This document shows, piece after piece, positions 45,837 to 54,160 of a DNA stretch of 64,000 bases. Numbering within the stretch: position 1 is the first letter of the stretch; each line of letters opens with the position of its first letter. The position numbers were made by a program, and so were the translations under genes. The stretch is from JAQBQH01 sp035607415 (lineage in GTDB: Bacteria; Myxococcota_A; Polyangia; Palsa-1104). A model generated the notes under the pieces. The model ran no database searches, had not been told where the DNA came from, and saw only the letters and a program-made list of their open reading frames with translations. The DNA lies in contig DATNAQ010000067.1 of assembly GCA_035607415.1 (NCBI GenBank), positions 62,001 to 126,000 on the forward strand, written 5' to 3'.

Positions 45837-46838
45837 ATGACCTCGTCCGCTTCGCCGCTGCGCCTCGGCATCCTCGGCGCCGCCCGCATCGCCCCCGCCG
45901 CGCTCATTCGCCCCGCGCGCCACGTCGCCGAGGCGCGCGTGGTCGCCGTCGCGGCGCGCGATCGCGACAAGGCTGCGCGCTTCGCGCAAAAGCACGGCAT
46001 CGAGACGGCGCACGGCAGCTACGAGGCGCTCCTCGGCGACGCCAACGTCGACGCCGTCTACAACCCGCTGCCCAACGGGCTGCACGGCCGCTGGACGCGC
46101 GCCGCGCTCGCCGCCGCCAAGCACGTGTTGTGCGAAAAGCCGTTCACCGCCAACGCCGACGAGGCCGCCGAGGTCGCCGCCGCCGCCGCCGCGAGCGGCC
46201 GCGTGGTGATGGAGGCGTTCCACTATCGCTATCACCCGCTGGCGCTGCGCGCGCGCGAGATCCTCGACGCGCACGAGATCGGGCGCATCCGCCGCGTCGA
46301 GACCTGGCTCTGCTTTCCGCTGCCGCGCTTCTCCGACATCCGCTACGACCACGCGCTCGCCGGCGGCGCGCTCATGGACGCGGGCTGCTACGCGGTGCAC
46401 ATGGCGCGCTTCTTCGGCGGCGAGGAGCCCGAGGTCGTGTCGGCGACGGCCAAGCTGCGCACACCCGACGTCGACCGCGCGATGCGCGCCGAGGTGCGCT
46501 ATCCGAGCGGGCACACCGGCGTCATCCACTGCTCGATGTGGTCGTCGACGCTGCTGCGCATCTTCGCGCGCGTCGAAGGCGAGCACGGCGAGCTGCGTAT
46601 CACCAACCCGGTCATGCCGCAGCTGTGGCACAAGCTCGTGGTCGTGGCGAACGGCAAGCGGCGCGTCGAGCGCGTGTCGAAGCGGCCCACCTACGAGTTC
46701 CAGCTGCAGGCGTTCTGCGACGCGGTGCTGCGCGGCGCGCCCACGCTGACGCCGCCGTCGGACGCGGTGGCCAACATGCGCGTCATCGACGCCATCTATC
46801 GTGCCGCCGGCATGCATCCGCGGCAGCCGTCGGCCTAG
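45837..46838 (+). CDS. Gfo/Idh/MocA-family oxidoreductase
   Basis: The 333-residue NAD(P)-dependent dehydrogenase has a Rossmann start (LGILGAARIAPAAL), the family's catalytic EKP in HVLCEKPFTANADEA, and the H/Y block GGALMDAGCYAVH that matches the conserved D-x-x-x-H. It likely acts on a sugar, inositol or dihydrodiol-type substrate. It is divergent from the Cys-rich lipoprotein gene. Confidence 0.92.
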   Translation: MTSSASPLRLGILGAARIAPAALIRPARHVAEARVVAVAARDRDKAARFAQKHGIETAHGSYEALLGDANVDAVYNPLPNGLHGRWTRAALAAAKHVLCEKPFTANADEAAEVAAAAAASGRVVMEAFHYRYHPLALRAREILDAHEIGRIRRVETWLCFPLPRFSDIRYDHALAGGALMDAGCYAVHMARFFGGEEPEVVSATAKLRTPDVDRAMRAEVRYPSGHTGVIHCSMWSSTLLRIFARVEGEHGELRITNPVMPQLWHKLVVVANGKRRVERVSKRPTYEFQLQAFCDAVLRGAPTLTPPSDAVANMRVIDAIYRAAGMHPRQPSA

Positions 46839-46968
46839 CCGCGATCGGCCACGATCGGCCCCGGGCGCCACTCTTGCGTACAGCGCGCGCACACGCCCGA
46901 CGGCGCGTCGTGCAAACGATGCGCTTGCGCCAAGATGTCCGACAAGCGACGATCGACGGGTGACACCG

Positions 46969-47313
46969 ATGATGATCTTGATGGTGGAGGACGACGAGGC
47001 GACGGCCTATCTGCATCGCCGGGCGCTCGAGGGGGCGGGGCATCACGTCATCGTCGCGGTCAGCGTCGAGGATGCGCGTCACTACCTCGACGAGATGGTC
47101 TTCGACGTCGTCTTCTCGGACTTCAACCTCTCGGAGAGGGAGAACGGCGCCGAGCTCCTGCTCGAGGTGCGGCACCGCTCGCCGCACACGCGGCGCGTGC
47201 TCTACTCCAACGGCCTGCCGTGGCGCATGAAGCTGGCGGCGCAGGCGGTGGCCGACTCGGTCGTCGACGGCGTGCGCGGCTCCGAGGATCTCGTCACCGC
47301 GCTCGCTGCGTAG
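46969..47313 (+). CDS. Single-domain response regulator
   Basis: A 114-residue receiver: MVEDDEA, phospho-Asp in VVFSDFNLSE and a shortened C-terminal half (RVLYSNGLPWRMK). The usual Lys after beta-5 is not clear, so its phosphorylation chemistry may be altered. ATG 46969 or 46972 can start it. It has no output domain. Confidence 0.78.
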   Translation: MMILMVEDDEATAYLHRRALEGAGHHVIVAVSVEDARHYLDEMVFDVVFSDFNLSERENGAELLLEVRHRSPHTRRVLYSNGLPWRMKLAAQAVADSVVDGVRGSEDLVTALAA

Positions 47314-47350
47314 CTCTGGCGATGTAGCGCCATCGCGTTACAATCGCCGG

Positions 47351-48217
47351 ATGGCGAAAGTCCTCGACGAGCTGGTCAAGCTCCTCGCGCTCGAGAAGAT
47401 CGAAGAGAACCTGTTTCGCGGCCAGAGCCAGGATCTCGGCTGGGGCACGGTGTTCGGCGGCCAGGTGCTCGGGCAAGCGCTGTCGGCCGCCGTGCAGACG
47501 GTGCCGCAGGAGCGCGCGATCCATTCGCTGCACGCCTACTTCTTGCGGCCGGGCGACGTGCATCGGCCGATCGTGTACGACGTCGATCGCATCCGCGACG
47601 GCAGCTCGTTCACCACGCGGCGCGTGGTCGCGATCCAGAACGGCAAGGCCATCTTCAACATGTCGGCGTCGTTCCAGAAGCACGAGCCGGGCTACGAGCA
47701 CCAGGACGCGATGCCCGAGGTGCCGCCGCCCGAGGAGCTGCAGACCGAGCAGCAGCTGATCGCGGCGTCGAAGCGCGAGCTGCCCGAATATTTCCGTCAG
47801 CGCGCGACGGCGGAGCGGCCGTTCGAGATGCGGCCCGTGAATCCGCCGGCGGATCCATTCGTGCCGCAGAAGCAGCCGCCGCAGCGCGCGGTGTGGCTGA
47901 AGACGGTCGACCGGCTGCCCGATGATCCGACGCTGCATCCCTATCTGCTCGCGTACGCGAGCGACCATGGGTTCATCGGCACGGCGCTCCTGCCGCACGC
48001 CGTGACCTGGTGGACGCCGGGAATGCAGATCGCCAGCGTCGACCACGTGATGTGGTTCCATCAGCCGTTCCGCGTCGACGAGTGGCTGCTGCACGTCATG
48101 GACTCGCCGGCGGCGCACGGCGCGCGCGGGCTGGTGCGCGGGCGCGTCTTCACGCGCGACGGGCGGCTGGTGGCGTCGACGGCGCAAGAGGGCCTCATCC
48201 GCCAGCGCAAGCCGTAA
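47351..48217 (+). CDS. tesB: Acyl-CoA thioesterase II
   Basis: The 288-residue double-hotdog enzyme hydrolyses acyl-CoA to free acid and CoA. Hallmarks are the N-terminal FRGQSQDLGWGTVFGGQVLGQAL-type block, FTTRRVVAIQNGKAIFNM, and the catalytic Asp-Thr-Gln region with YASDHGFIGTALLPH and SVDHVMWFHQPFRVDEWLL. The length equals the family. It is followed by a GNAT gene after a 1-nt gap, so the two are probably one transcript. Confidence 0.95.
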   Translation: MAKVLDELVKLLALEKIEENLFRGQSQDLGWGTVFGGQVLGQALSAAVQTVPQERAIHSLHAYFLRPGDVHRPIVYDVDRIRDGSSFTTRRVVAIQNGKAIFNMSASFQKHEPGYEHQDAMPEVPPPEELQTEQQLIAASKRELPEYFRQRATAERPFEMRPVNPPADPFVPQKQPPQRAVWLKTVDRLPDDPTLHPYLLAYASDHGFIGTALLPHAVTWWTPGMQIASVDHVMWFHQPFRVDEWLLHVMDSPAAHGARGLVRGRVFTRDGRLVASTAQEGLIRQRKP

Positions 48218-48218
48218 C

Positions 48219-48620
48219 ATGAGAGGCGCCATCGTCGCCCGGCGCGCGAACAGCGGCGACCGCGAAGCGCTGCGCTCGCTCGACACGCGCACGGCCTCGG
48301 CGCCGATCGAGCAGCTGTGGGTCGCGCATCGCGACGCCAAGCTCGTCGGCTTCGCCGTGCTCGTCGATCACTTCTTCGGCCGCCCGTTCGTCGAGCTCCT
48401 CGTCGTCGCCGAGGACGCGCGCCGCAGCGGCGTCGGCACGGCGCTCCTCGCCGCGATCGAAGACGCGATCGCCGGCGATCGGCTATTCACCTCGACGAAC
48501 GAATCGAACGCGCCGATGCGCGCGCTGCTCGCAAAGGTCGGCTGGATCCTGAGCGGCCGCATCGAGAACCTCGACGCCGGCGATCCCGAGCTCGTCTTCG
48601 TCAAGCTCCTCCGGCGCTGA
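48219..48620 (+). CDS. GNAT-family N-acetyltransferase
   Basis: The 133-residue protein has the acetyl-CoA-binding motif A (VVAEDARRSGVGTALLAAIE) and a GNAT end (STNESNAPMRALLAKVGWILSGRIENLD). The substrate is unknown. It follows tesB immediately. Confidence 0.88.
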   Translation: MRGAIVARRANSGDREALRSLDTRTASAPIEQLWVAHRDAKLVGFAVLVDHFFGRPFVELLVVAEDARRSGVGTALLAAIEDAIAGDRLFTSTNESNAPMRALLAKVGWILSGRIENLDAGDPELVFVKLLRR

Positions 48621-48719
48621 TTGCTTCAGATTGTCGCGCGGAACGTACGACGCGACCGTCGAGCGAGGCCGCGAGGACGTACGCCGCGAGATGCCCCGGA
48701 GCTGCGGCCGTAGCAGCGG

Positions 48720-50486
48720 CTAGTGCGACTTGCCGAAGACGGCGTCGAGAAACGACGTCCCCGGCAGCACCACGCTCGCGCCCACCGCGGGCGGCGCCCA
48801 CGGCACGAAGCCGGTGCCGCGCCAGGCGCCCCAGTGCAGCGACGGATCGTCGAGCGAGCGATCGAAGCGCGCGCGGATCACCGCCGGCCGCCCGTCGGGC
48901 TCGACCTCGTCGACGAGGACGTCCATGCCGGTCAGATGGATCGTCTGCCCGCGCGTGAACGGATGGTCGAGCCGGCGCAGCATGCGCTCGGATACGAAGG
49001 GGATGAAGCCGCCCTCGGGCCGCACGCGCAGCGTGCGATCGTCGAGCCGCGTGACCGTGACGTCGCTCGTGCCCGTCGACAGCCAGCGCGTCGGCGGCAG
49101 CGGCCGTCCTTCGGAGGCGCGCAGGATCACGATGTACGCGCAGAAGATGTCGGACGGCGGATTGACCAGCACGAGCGTGCCGCCCTTCAGCGTCTCCGAC
49201 GGCGGCAGCGTCGCGTCGGCGCGGCGGAACGGCGCCGCCACCGTGGTCATCGAGCGCGAGCGGATGGGCAGGAGCAGCGCCGCGAAGATCACGTGCACCA
49301 CGATCAAGAGCGCGGCCACCACGGCCGACCACCACGCGCGCGGGCGCAGCTCGAGCCAGCGCGCCACCAGCCCCATGGCGCCGACGCCGACGAACCACAG
49401 CAGCCGATCGGCCGGGAAGGTCGAGCAGACCGGCACCACCGCCGCCAGCGTGCCGACGGCGAAGAAGCGCGCCAGCCGATCGCGCCGACAGAGCGGCGCG
49501 AACAGGAGCACGAAGCCCGCGACCACGATCGACGCGAACACCAGCGCGTTGCGCGCCGCGTGCGGCGAGACGAACGGCCACATCGCCGCGAAGTCGCTCC
49601 ACGGCGTGAACAGCTGCCCGGCGAGCAGGAACACCGCGCGCGACGGCAGCGCGCGCAGGAACTGCAGCGGCTCGGCGCCCGGATCGAGATACACGCCCGA
49701 CCACGCGGTGCCGAAGCCGAGCGCGTGATAGACGACGCGCCACACGATCACGACCGCCAGATACGGCGTCAGCGTCATGAGCCGCTGGCCGAGCGTGCCG
49801 CGCTCGTCGAGGCACAAGGCGTAGGCCCCGAGATACGCCGCCACCGCGAGCGACGACTCCCCTGCCCCGAGCGCCACGGCCAGCCCCAAGGGCGCCAGCC
49901 ACGCGCCCGCGCGCCAGCCGTCGCGACGCCAGCGATCGTGAAGCAGCATCACCGGCAGCGCCAGCGCCACCGCGATCATCGCGTTGCGGTTCGCGATCCA
50001 ACCGACCGCGGGGCCGTGCGCGTCGTCGATCGCGTACAGGATCGCTGCCAGCCCGCCGGCCCATGCGGCGCCGCCGAAGCCGGCGAAGAAGCGCCGGTAG
50101 AACGCGGCCACCGCCACCAGCGCGAGCGCGAACCAGAAGAGGTTCTGCACGTGCATGAGCGCCGCCGAGCCGGGCCACGCCGTCCAATCGAGGACGTGCG
50201 TGAGCGAGGTCAGCGGCCGCCAGAACGCGAGCTTGACCGCCGGATCGGTCCACCACGGCAGCACGCCCGCGTTCATCTGTAGGAGCGCGTCGCGCGGATC
50301 ATGTCCGACGAACGAGAACAGATCGAAGCGGCTCGTCGGCAGCCCGGGGAACGGGCTCAGCTGGCGAGCAACGATGTGCTGCAACCAATCGTCCGCACTC
50401 AGCCCGGTCGTGATCGACGGGGCCGCCAGCGCCACCGCCAGGGCGATCGCGGCCCAAGTTGCCGTCGGACGAGCCAGAAATCGCAC
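48720..50486 (-). CDS. Polytopic membrane protein, possible GT-C-type glycosyltransferase
   Basis: The 588-residue protein has about 10 transmembrane helices. The first loop carries SADDWLQH, whose DD fits the acidic motif of GT-C enzymes that use lipid-linked sugars, and the C-terminal soluble part is about 150 residues. The start is either GTG 50486 or GTG 50564; the later start gives a cleaner N terminus (VRFLARPTATWAAIALAVALAAP). No specific family is recognised. It is divergent from the isoprenoid fusion gene. Confidence 0.65.
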   Translation of the reverse strand: MRFLARPTATWAAIALAVALAAPSITTGLSADDWLQHIVARQLSPFPGLPTSRFDLFSFVGHDPRDALLQMNAGVLPWWTDPAVKLAFWRPLTSLTHVLDWTAWPGSAALMHVQNLFWFALALVAVAAFYRRFFAGFGGAAWAGGLAAILYAIDDAHGPAVGWIANRNAMIAVALALPVMLLHDRWRRDGWRAGAWLAPLGLAVALGAGESSLAVAAYLGAYALCLDERGTLGQRLMTLTPYLAVVIVWRVVYHALGFGTAWSGVYLDPGAEPLQFLRALPSRAVFLLAGQLFTPWSDFAAMWPFVSPHAARNALVFASIVVAGFVLLFAPLCRRDRLARFFAVGTLAAVVPVCSTFPADRLLWFVGVGAMGLVARWLELRPRAWWSAVVAALLIVVHVIFAALLLPIRSRSMTTVAAPFRRADATLPPSETLKGGTLVLVNPPSDIFCAYIVILRASEGRPLPPTRWLSTGTSDVTVTRLDDRTLRVRPEGGFIPFVSERMLRRLDHPFTRGQTIHLTGMDVLVDEVEPDGRPAVIRARFDRSLDDPSLHWGAWRGTGFVPWAPPAVGASVVLPGTSFLDAVFGKSH

Positions 50487-50635
50487 GATCGAGCCGCGCA
50501 AATCGGCCGAACGATAGCACGGCCCCGGCCGGCGGCGACTGCGGCGCGTGCGACGCGCCTCCACAAAGTTTGATGAAACAAATTTTTAACACGCCGATTG
50601 TCCCCCACAAACGCGGCGCGGCACCTACTGTTCGT
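50487..50635. promoter_or_regulatory. Divergent regulatory gap upstream of the isoprenoid cluster
   Basis: About 150 nt, with a distinctly AT-rich patch at 50565-50592 (AAACAAATTTTTAAC), which is unusual for this genome. It should carry the promoter of the fusion gene. I could not place a convincing -35/-10 pair. Confidence 0.4.
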
Positions 50636-52921
50636 ATGCGAGGTGACCGAGTGGAGCGCACGAATTTCGCCGATTGGCCGGCCCCTGGACCCATCGATCT
50701 CGCAGTTCACGATCTCCCGCATCGCTCGTCGGCCACGGAGTGGTGGTACGTCAATACGCACGTAGAGACGATCGACGGCCACGAGCTGTCGCTGTTCGCC
50801 GCCTTCTTCCGCATCATCGAAGGCAAAGACGAGAAGACCGGCGCGCCCGAGTACGCGCACTCGTGCACCTGGGCGCTGAGCGACGCCGGCGAGAAGAGCT
50901 ACTTCGCGCGCTCGTACGTCGATCCCAAGGCGCCGAAGATGGGCCTCGAGCGCATCAAGCGCGGGCGCGGCTCGCGCGATCAGCGGCTCAACCGCGCCAT
51001 CACCGAGATCCTCGAGCGCGGCCGCGTCCCCGGGCCGGACAAGATCTTCGAAGGGCCGGTCACCGTCGGCGATCGCAAGCTCGACCTCGACTTCGGCGGC
51101 TCGCGCTACTTCAAGAACGACGACGGCAGCTACACGCTCGAGCTCGCCGATCGCAAGGCCGGCGTCGGCTGCACGCTCACCTTCCATCCCGAGAAGCCGG
51201 TCACGCGCCACGGCGACGACGGCGTGGTGCGCGGGCCGAGCGGCGAAGACATGTTCTACTACTTCATCCCGCGCTGCCGCGTCGACGGCACGGTCACGCT
51301 GCGCGGGATCGAGCGCGCCGTCGCCGGCGGCCAGGGCTGGTACGATCACGAGTTCGGCGGCATGCGCGCCGACAACCGGCCCGAGGAAGAGAAGAAGAAG
51401 GACCTCGAGAAGGCGGCCACCGAGAAGCACGTCGACGTAGCGTGGAACTGGGCCGCGCTGCAGCTCGACAACGGCGAGGAGCTGTCGGCGTACGCGCTCG
51501 TGCGCGTCGAGGACAACCACGTGCTCGGGCAGTGGGTCATCCACATCGACCACGCCGGCTATCGCCACGACTACAAGAACATGACCTTCGCGCCGTCGCA
51601 GCCGTGGCGCTCGACGCGCACGTTCTACGACTATCCGCTGACGTGGACGCTGTCGGTGCCGGAGGCGAACATCGACCTGACCCTCGGCGCCGCCTTCGCC
51701 GATCAGGAGTTCATCACCTGCATCTCCAAGCCCGCCTTCTGGGAGGGGCGCGTGCAGGCGCGCGGCACCGTCGGCGGACGGCAGGTGGCAGGCATCGGCT
51801 ACGTCGAGCGCTCGGGGTTCGAGCCGGTGCACGACCTCGACGAATTCTTCGCCGCCGTCGGCGAGGAGGTGCGCCGCTCGGTGGCAGCGCTGATGCCGCT
51901 CGAGCCGTCGCACGACGAGGTGCGCCAGCTGATCGCGTCCGATGATCGCGAGCAGTACATGGACGGCGTCGATCGCCAGCAGATCGCGCGCTCGCTCTTC
52001 AAGCCGCTGCGCGAGATCGCCGATCGCGGCGGCAAGTCGTGGCGCTCGTACGCCGCGCTCGCCTGCTGCGACGTCGTCGGCGGCGACTCGCGCAAGTTCG
52101 TGCAGTGGATGGCGATGCCCGAGCTGATGCACGTCGGGTCGCTGCTCGTCGACGACGTGGAAGACAAGTCGACGGTCCGGCGCGGCGGGCCGGCGGCGCA
52201 CCTCATCTACGGCGAGCCGCTCGCCATCAACTCGGGTACCGCGGGCTACTTCATCACGCAGAAGCTCTTGCAGTCGAGCGACGTCTCGGCGAACGACAAG
52301 CTGCGCCTCTACGACCTCTACTTCGAGGCCATGCGCGCCGGGCACGCGGGACAGGCCATCGATCTCGACGGGCTCGACGCGCAGATGGCGCGCGCCATCG
52401 AGACCGGCGACTCGAGCGAGCTCGAGCGCGCGGTGTGCGCCAAGCATCGCCTGAAGGCGGCGGCGCCGGCGGCGGCGCTGTCGCGCATGGGCGCGGTCGT
52501 CGGCGGCGGCACCGAGGCGCAGATCGAGGCCATCGGCCGCTTCTTCGAGGCCATCGGGCTCGCCTTCCAGATCATCGACGACGTCCTCAACCTGCGCGGC
52601 TTCAAGAACGATCTGAAGGCGCGCGCCGAGGACATCACCAACGGCTCGATCACGCTGCCGGTGGCCAAGGCGATGGCGCGGCTCGACGCGGCCGGGCGCA
52701 CGCAGCTGGCGGCGACGCTGGCGTCGCATCCGACCGATCCGGTCGTGGTCTCGGGCGTCGTCGAGAAGCTGGAGACGATCGGCGCGGTGCAGGCGTGCGC
52801 CGACGAGGCCAAGGCGCTCGTCGAAGACGCGTGGCAGGCGGCCGAGCCGCTGTTGCCCGATACGATCGTCAAGGTCATGCTGCGAGCCTTCGGCTGGTAC
52901 ATCCTCGAGCGCCACTACTAA
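50636..52921 (+). CDS. Fusion of CrtC/AttH-like domain with trans-isoprenyl-diphosphate synthase
   Basis: A 761-residue two-domain protein. Residues 25-405 form a lipocalin-like CrtC/AttH domain (TEWWYV at 34-39; GWYDHEFGG with the conserved Asp-His-Glu at 237-239; NWAALQLDNGEELSAYALV), the fold of carotenoid 1,2-hydratases. Residues 425-761 form a prenyl-diphosphate synthase with the first Asp-rich motif DDVED (506-510), RRGGP and INSG, and a second motif DDVLN (648-652), all as in GGPP synthases. It would make a C15-C20 chain and might hydrate it or a derived isoprenoid. ATG 50636 has no clear ribosome site; GTG 50651 preceded by AGGTG is an alternative. Fusion of these families is unusual. 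Confidence 0.88.
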   Translation: MRGDRVERTNFADWPAPGPIDLAVHDLPHRSSATEWWYVNTHVETIDGHELSLFAAFFRIIEGKDEKTGAPEYAHSCTWALSDAGEKSYFARSYVDPKAPKMGLERIKRGRGSRDQRLNRAITEILERGRVPGPDKIFEGPVTVGDRKLDLDFGGSRYFKNDDGSYTLELADRKAGVGCTLTFHPEKPVTRHGDDGVVRGPSGEDMFYYFIPRCRVDGTVTLRGIERAVAGGQGWYDHEFGGMRADNRPEEEKKKDLEKAATEKHVDVAWNWAALQLDNGEELSAYALVRVEDNHVLGQWVIHIDHAGYRHDYKNMTFAPSQPWRSTRTFYDYPLTWTLSVPEANIDLTLGAAFADQEFITCISKPAFWEGRVQARGTVGGRQVAGIGYVERSGFEPVHDLDEFFAAVGEEVRRSVAALMPLEPSHDEVRQLIASDDREQYMDGVDRQQIARSLFKPLREIADRGGKSWRSYAALACCDVVGGDSRKFVQWMAMPELMHVGSLLVDDVEDKSTVRRGGPAAHLIYGEPLAINSGTAGYFITQKLLQSSDVSANDKLRLYDLYFEAMRAGHAGQAIDLDGLDAQMARAIETGDSSELERAVCAKHRLKAAAPAAALSRMGAVVGGGTEAQIEAIGRFFEAIGLAFQIIDDVLNLRGFKNDLKARAEDITNGSITLPVAKAMARLDAAGRTQLAATLASHPTDPVVVSGVVEKLETIGAVQACADEAKALVEDAWQAAEPLLPDTIVKVMLRAFGWYILERHY

Positions 52922-52933
52922 CGAGCCACCGTC

Positions 52934-54160
52934 GTGCGCACGCTCCTCGTCCCGCTCGGATCGACTGGTGACGTGCTGCCCTTCCTCGGCCTCGGGCGGA
53001 CGCTGCGCGCGCGCGGGCACGCGGTGACCATCGCGGCCAATCCGCACTTCGCGGCGAAGATCGCGGACGCCGGGCTCGACTTCAGCGCGCTCGGCGACGA
53101 GGACGAGCACGACGCCCTGTGCGCGAGCCCGCGCTTCATGGATCGCGCGCAGGGCTTCCGCTTCGTGATGGACTGGGCGTCGACGCTGATCCGGCCGGTC
53201 TACGAGCTGGCGGCGGCCGATCGCGGCGCGCTCGTGATCGCGCATCCGCTGGCGTTCGGCGCGCGCGTGGCGGAAGAGCGCCTCGGTGTGCGCGTGGCGA
53301 CGCTGCTCTTGTCGCCGGCCATCTTGCGGCTCGGCGACTCGTGGGTGAAGCGCTCGATGCGCTGGGCCGCGGATCGGCTGATCGCGGACCGCGTGCTCGG
53401 GCCGCCGCTCAATGCGTTTCGTGCCGCCAAGGGGCTGCCGCCGGTGACGCGCGTGCTCAGCCGCGGGTGGAGCGACGAGCACCTGTTCGTGGCCATGTTC
53501 CCGTGGTGGTTCGCCGACGAGCTCGACGGGCCGCGCCGGTTCTGGCACGCGGGCTTTCCGCTGTATGACGCGGCGCCGGGCGACGAGCTGCCGCCGGGCG
53601 TGTGTGAGCGCAGCGCCGGCGACGCGCCGATCGTCTTCACGGCCGGCACCGGCAACCGCGGGGCGCGCCCGTTCTTCGATGCTGCCGTCGAGGCGGCGAC
53701 GCGCCTCGGGCGGCGCGCGATCCTTCTGACCGCGCATCGCGATCAGCTGCCGCCGTCGCTGCCGCCCAATGTCGAGCACTTCTCGTTTCTGCCGCTGAGC
53801 CGACTCCTGCCGTGCGCCTCCGCGTTGGTGCATCACGGTGGGATCGGCTCGGCGGCAGCAGCTCTCGCCGCGGGCGTGCCGCAGCTCGTGATCCCGTTCG
53901 CGCACGATCAGCCGGACAATGCCGCGCGCCTCGTGCGCCTCGGCGTGGCGGCGGTGCTCTCGCCGTCGCGGGCGAACGGCGCGCGCATGGCGGCGCGGCT
54001 CGAGCATCTCCTCGGCTCCGAGACGGTGCGCGGCCGCTGCCGCGCGCTGGCGGCGACCGTCGAGTCGGGGCTCGACGCCGCGTGCGACGCGCTCGAGGCC
54101 TATGCGCTCGCCGAGGAGGCGCGGCTCGGCGACGGCGCGCGCGTCGAAGGCGCGGCATGA
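52934..54160 (+). CDS. UDP-glycosyltransferase (GT1/MGT family)
   Basis: The 408-residue GT-B-fold enzyme starts at GTG 52934, 12 nt after the fusion gene. The N-terminal half has LVPLGSTGDVLPFLGLG, and the C-terminal half has the sugar-nucleotide-binding block ALVHHGGIGSAAAALAAGVPQLVIPFAHDQPDN (HGG...G...P...DQ). It resembles the macrolide and carotenoid (CrtX-like) glucosyltransferases. It likely glycosylates a hydroxyl on the isoprenoid. The stop overlaps the next start as ATGA. Confidence 0.92.
   Translation: MRTLLVPLGSTGDVLPFLGLGRTLRARGHAVTIAANPHFAAKIADAGLDFSALGDEDEHDALCASPRFMDRAQGFRFVMDWASTLIRPVYELAAADRGALVIAHPLAFGARVAEERLGVRVATLLLSPAILRLGDSWVKRSMRWAADRLIADRVLGPPLNAFRAAKGLPPVTRVLSRGWSDEHLFVAMFPWWFADELDGPRRFWHAGFPLYDAAPGDELPPGVCERSAGDAPIVFTAGTGNRGARPFFDAAVEAATRLGRRAILLTAHRDQLPPSLPPNVEHFSFLPLSRLLPCASALVHHGGIGSAAAALAAGVPQLVIPFAHDQPDNAARLVRLGVAAVLSPSRANGARMAARLEHLLGSETVRGRCRALAATVESGLDAACDALEAYALAEEARLGDGARVEGAA

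Noticed and set aside
50573..50635. An upstream ATG (50573) as start of the isoprenoid fusion protein
   Set aside because: The extra residues come from AT-rich, poorly biased codons in the likely promoter region and are not family-like. ATG 50636 or GTG 50651 fits better.
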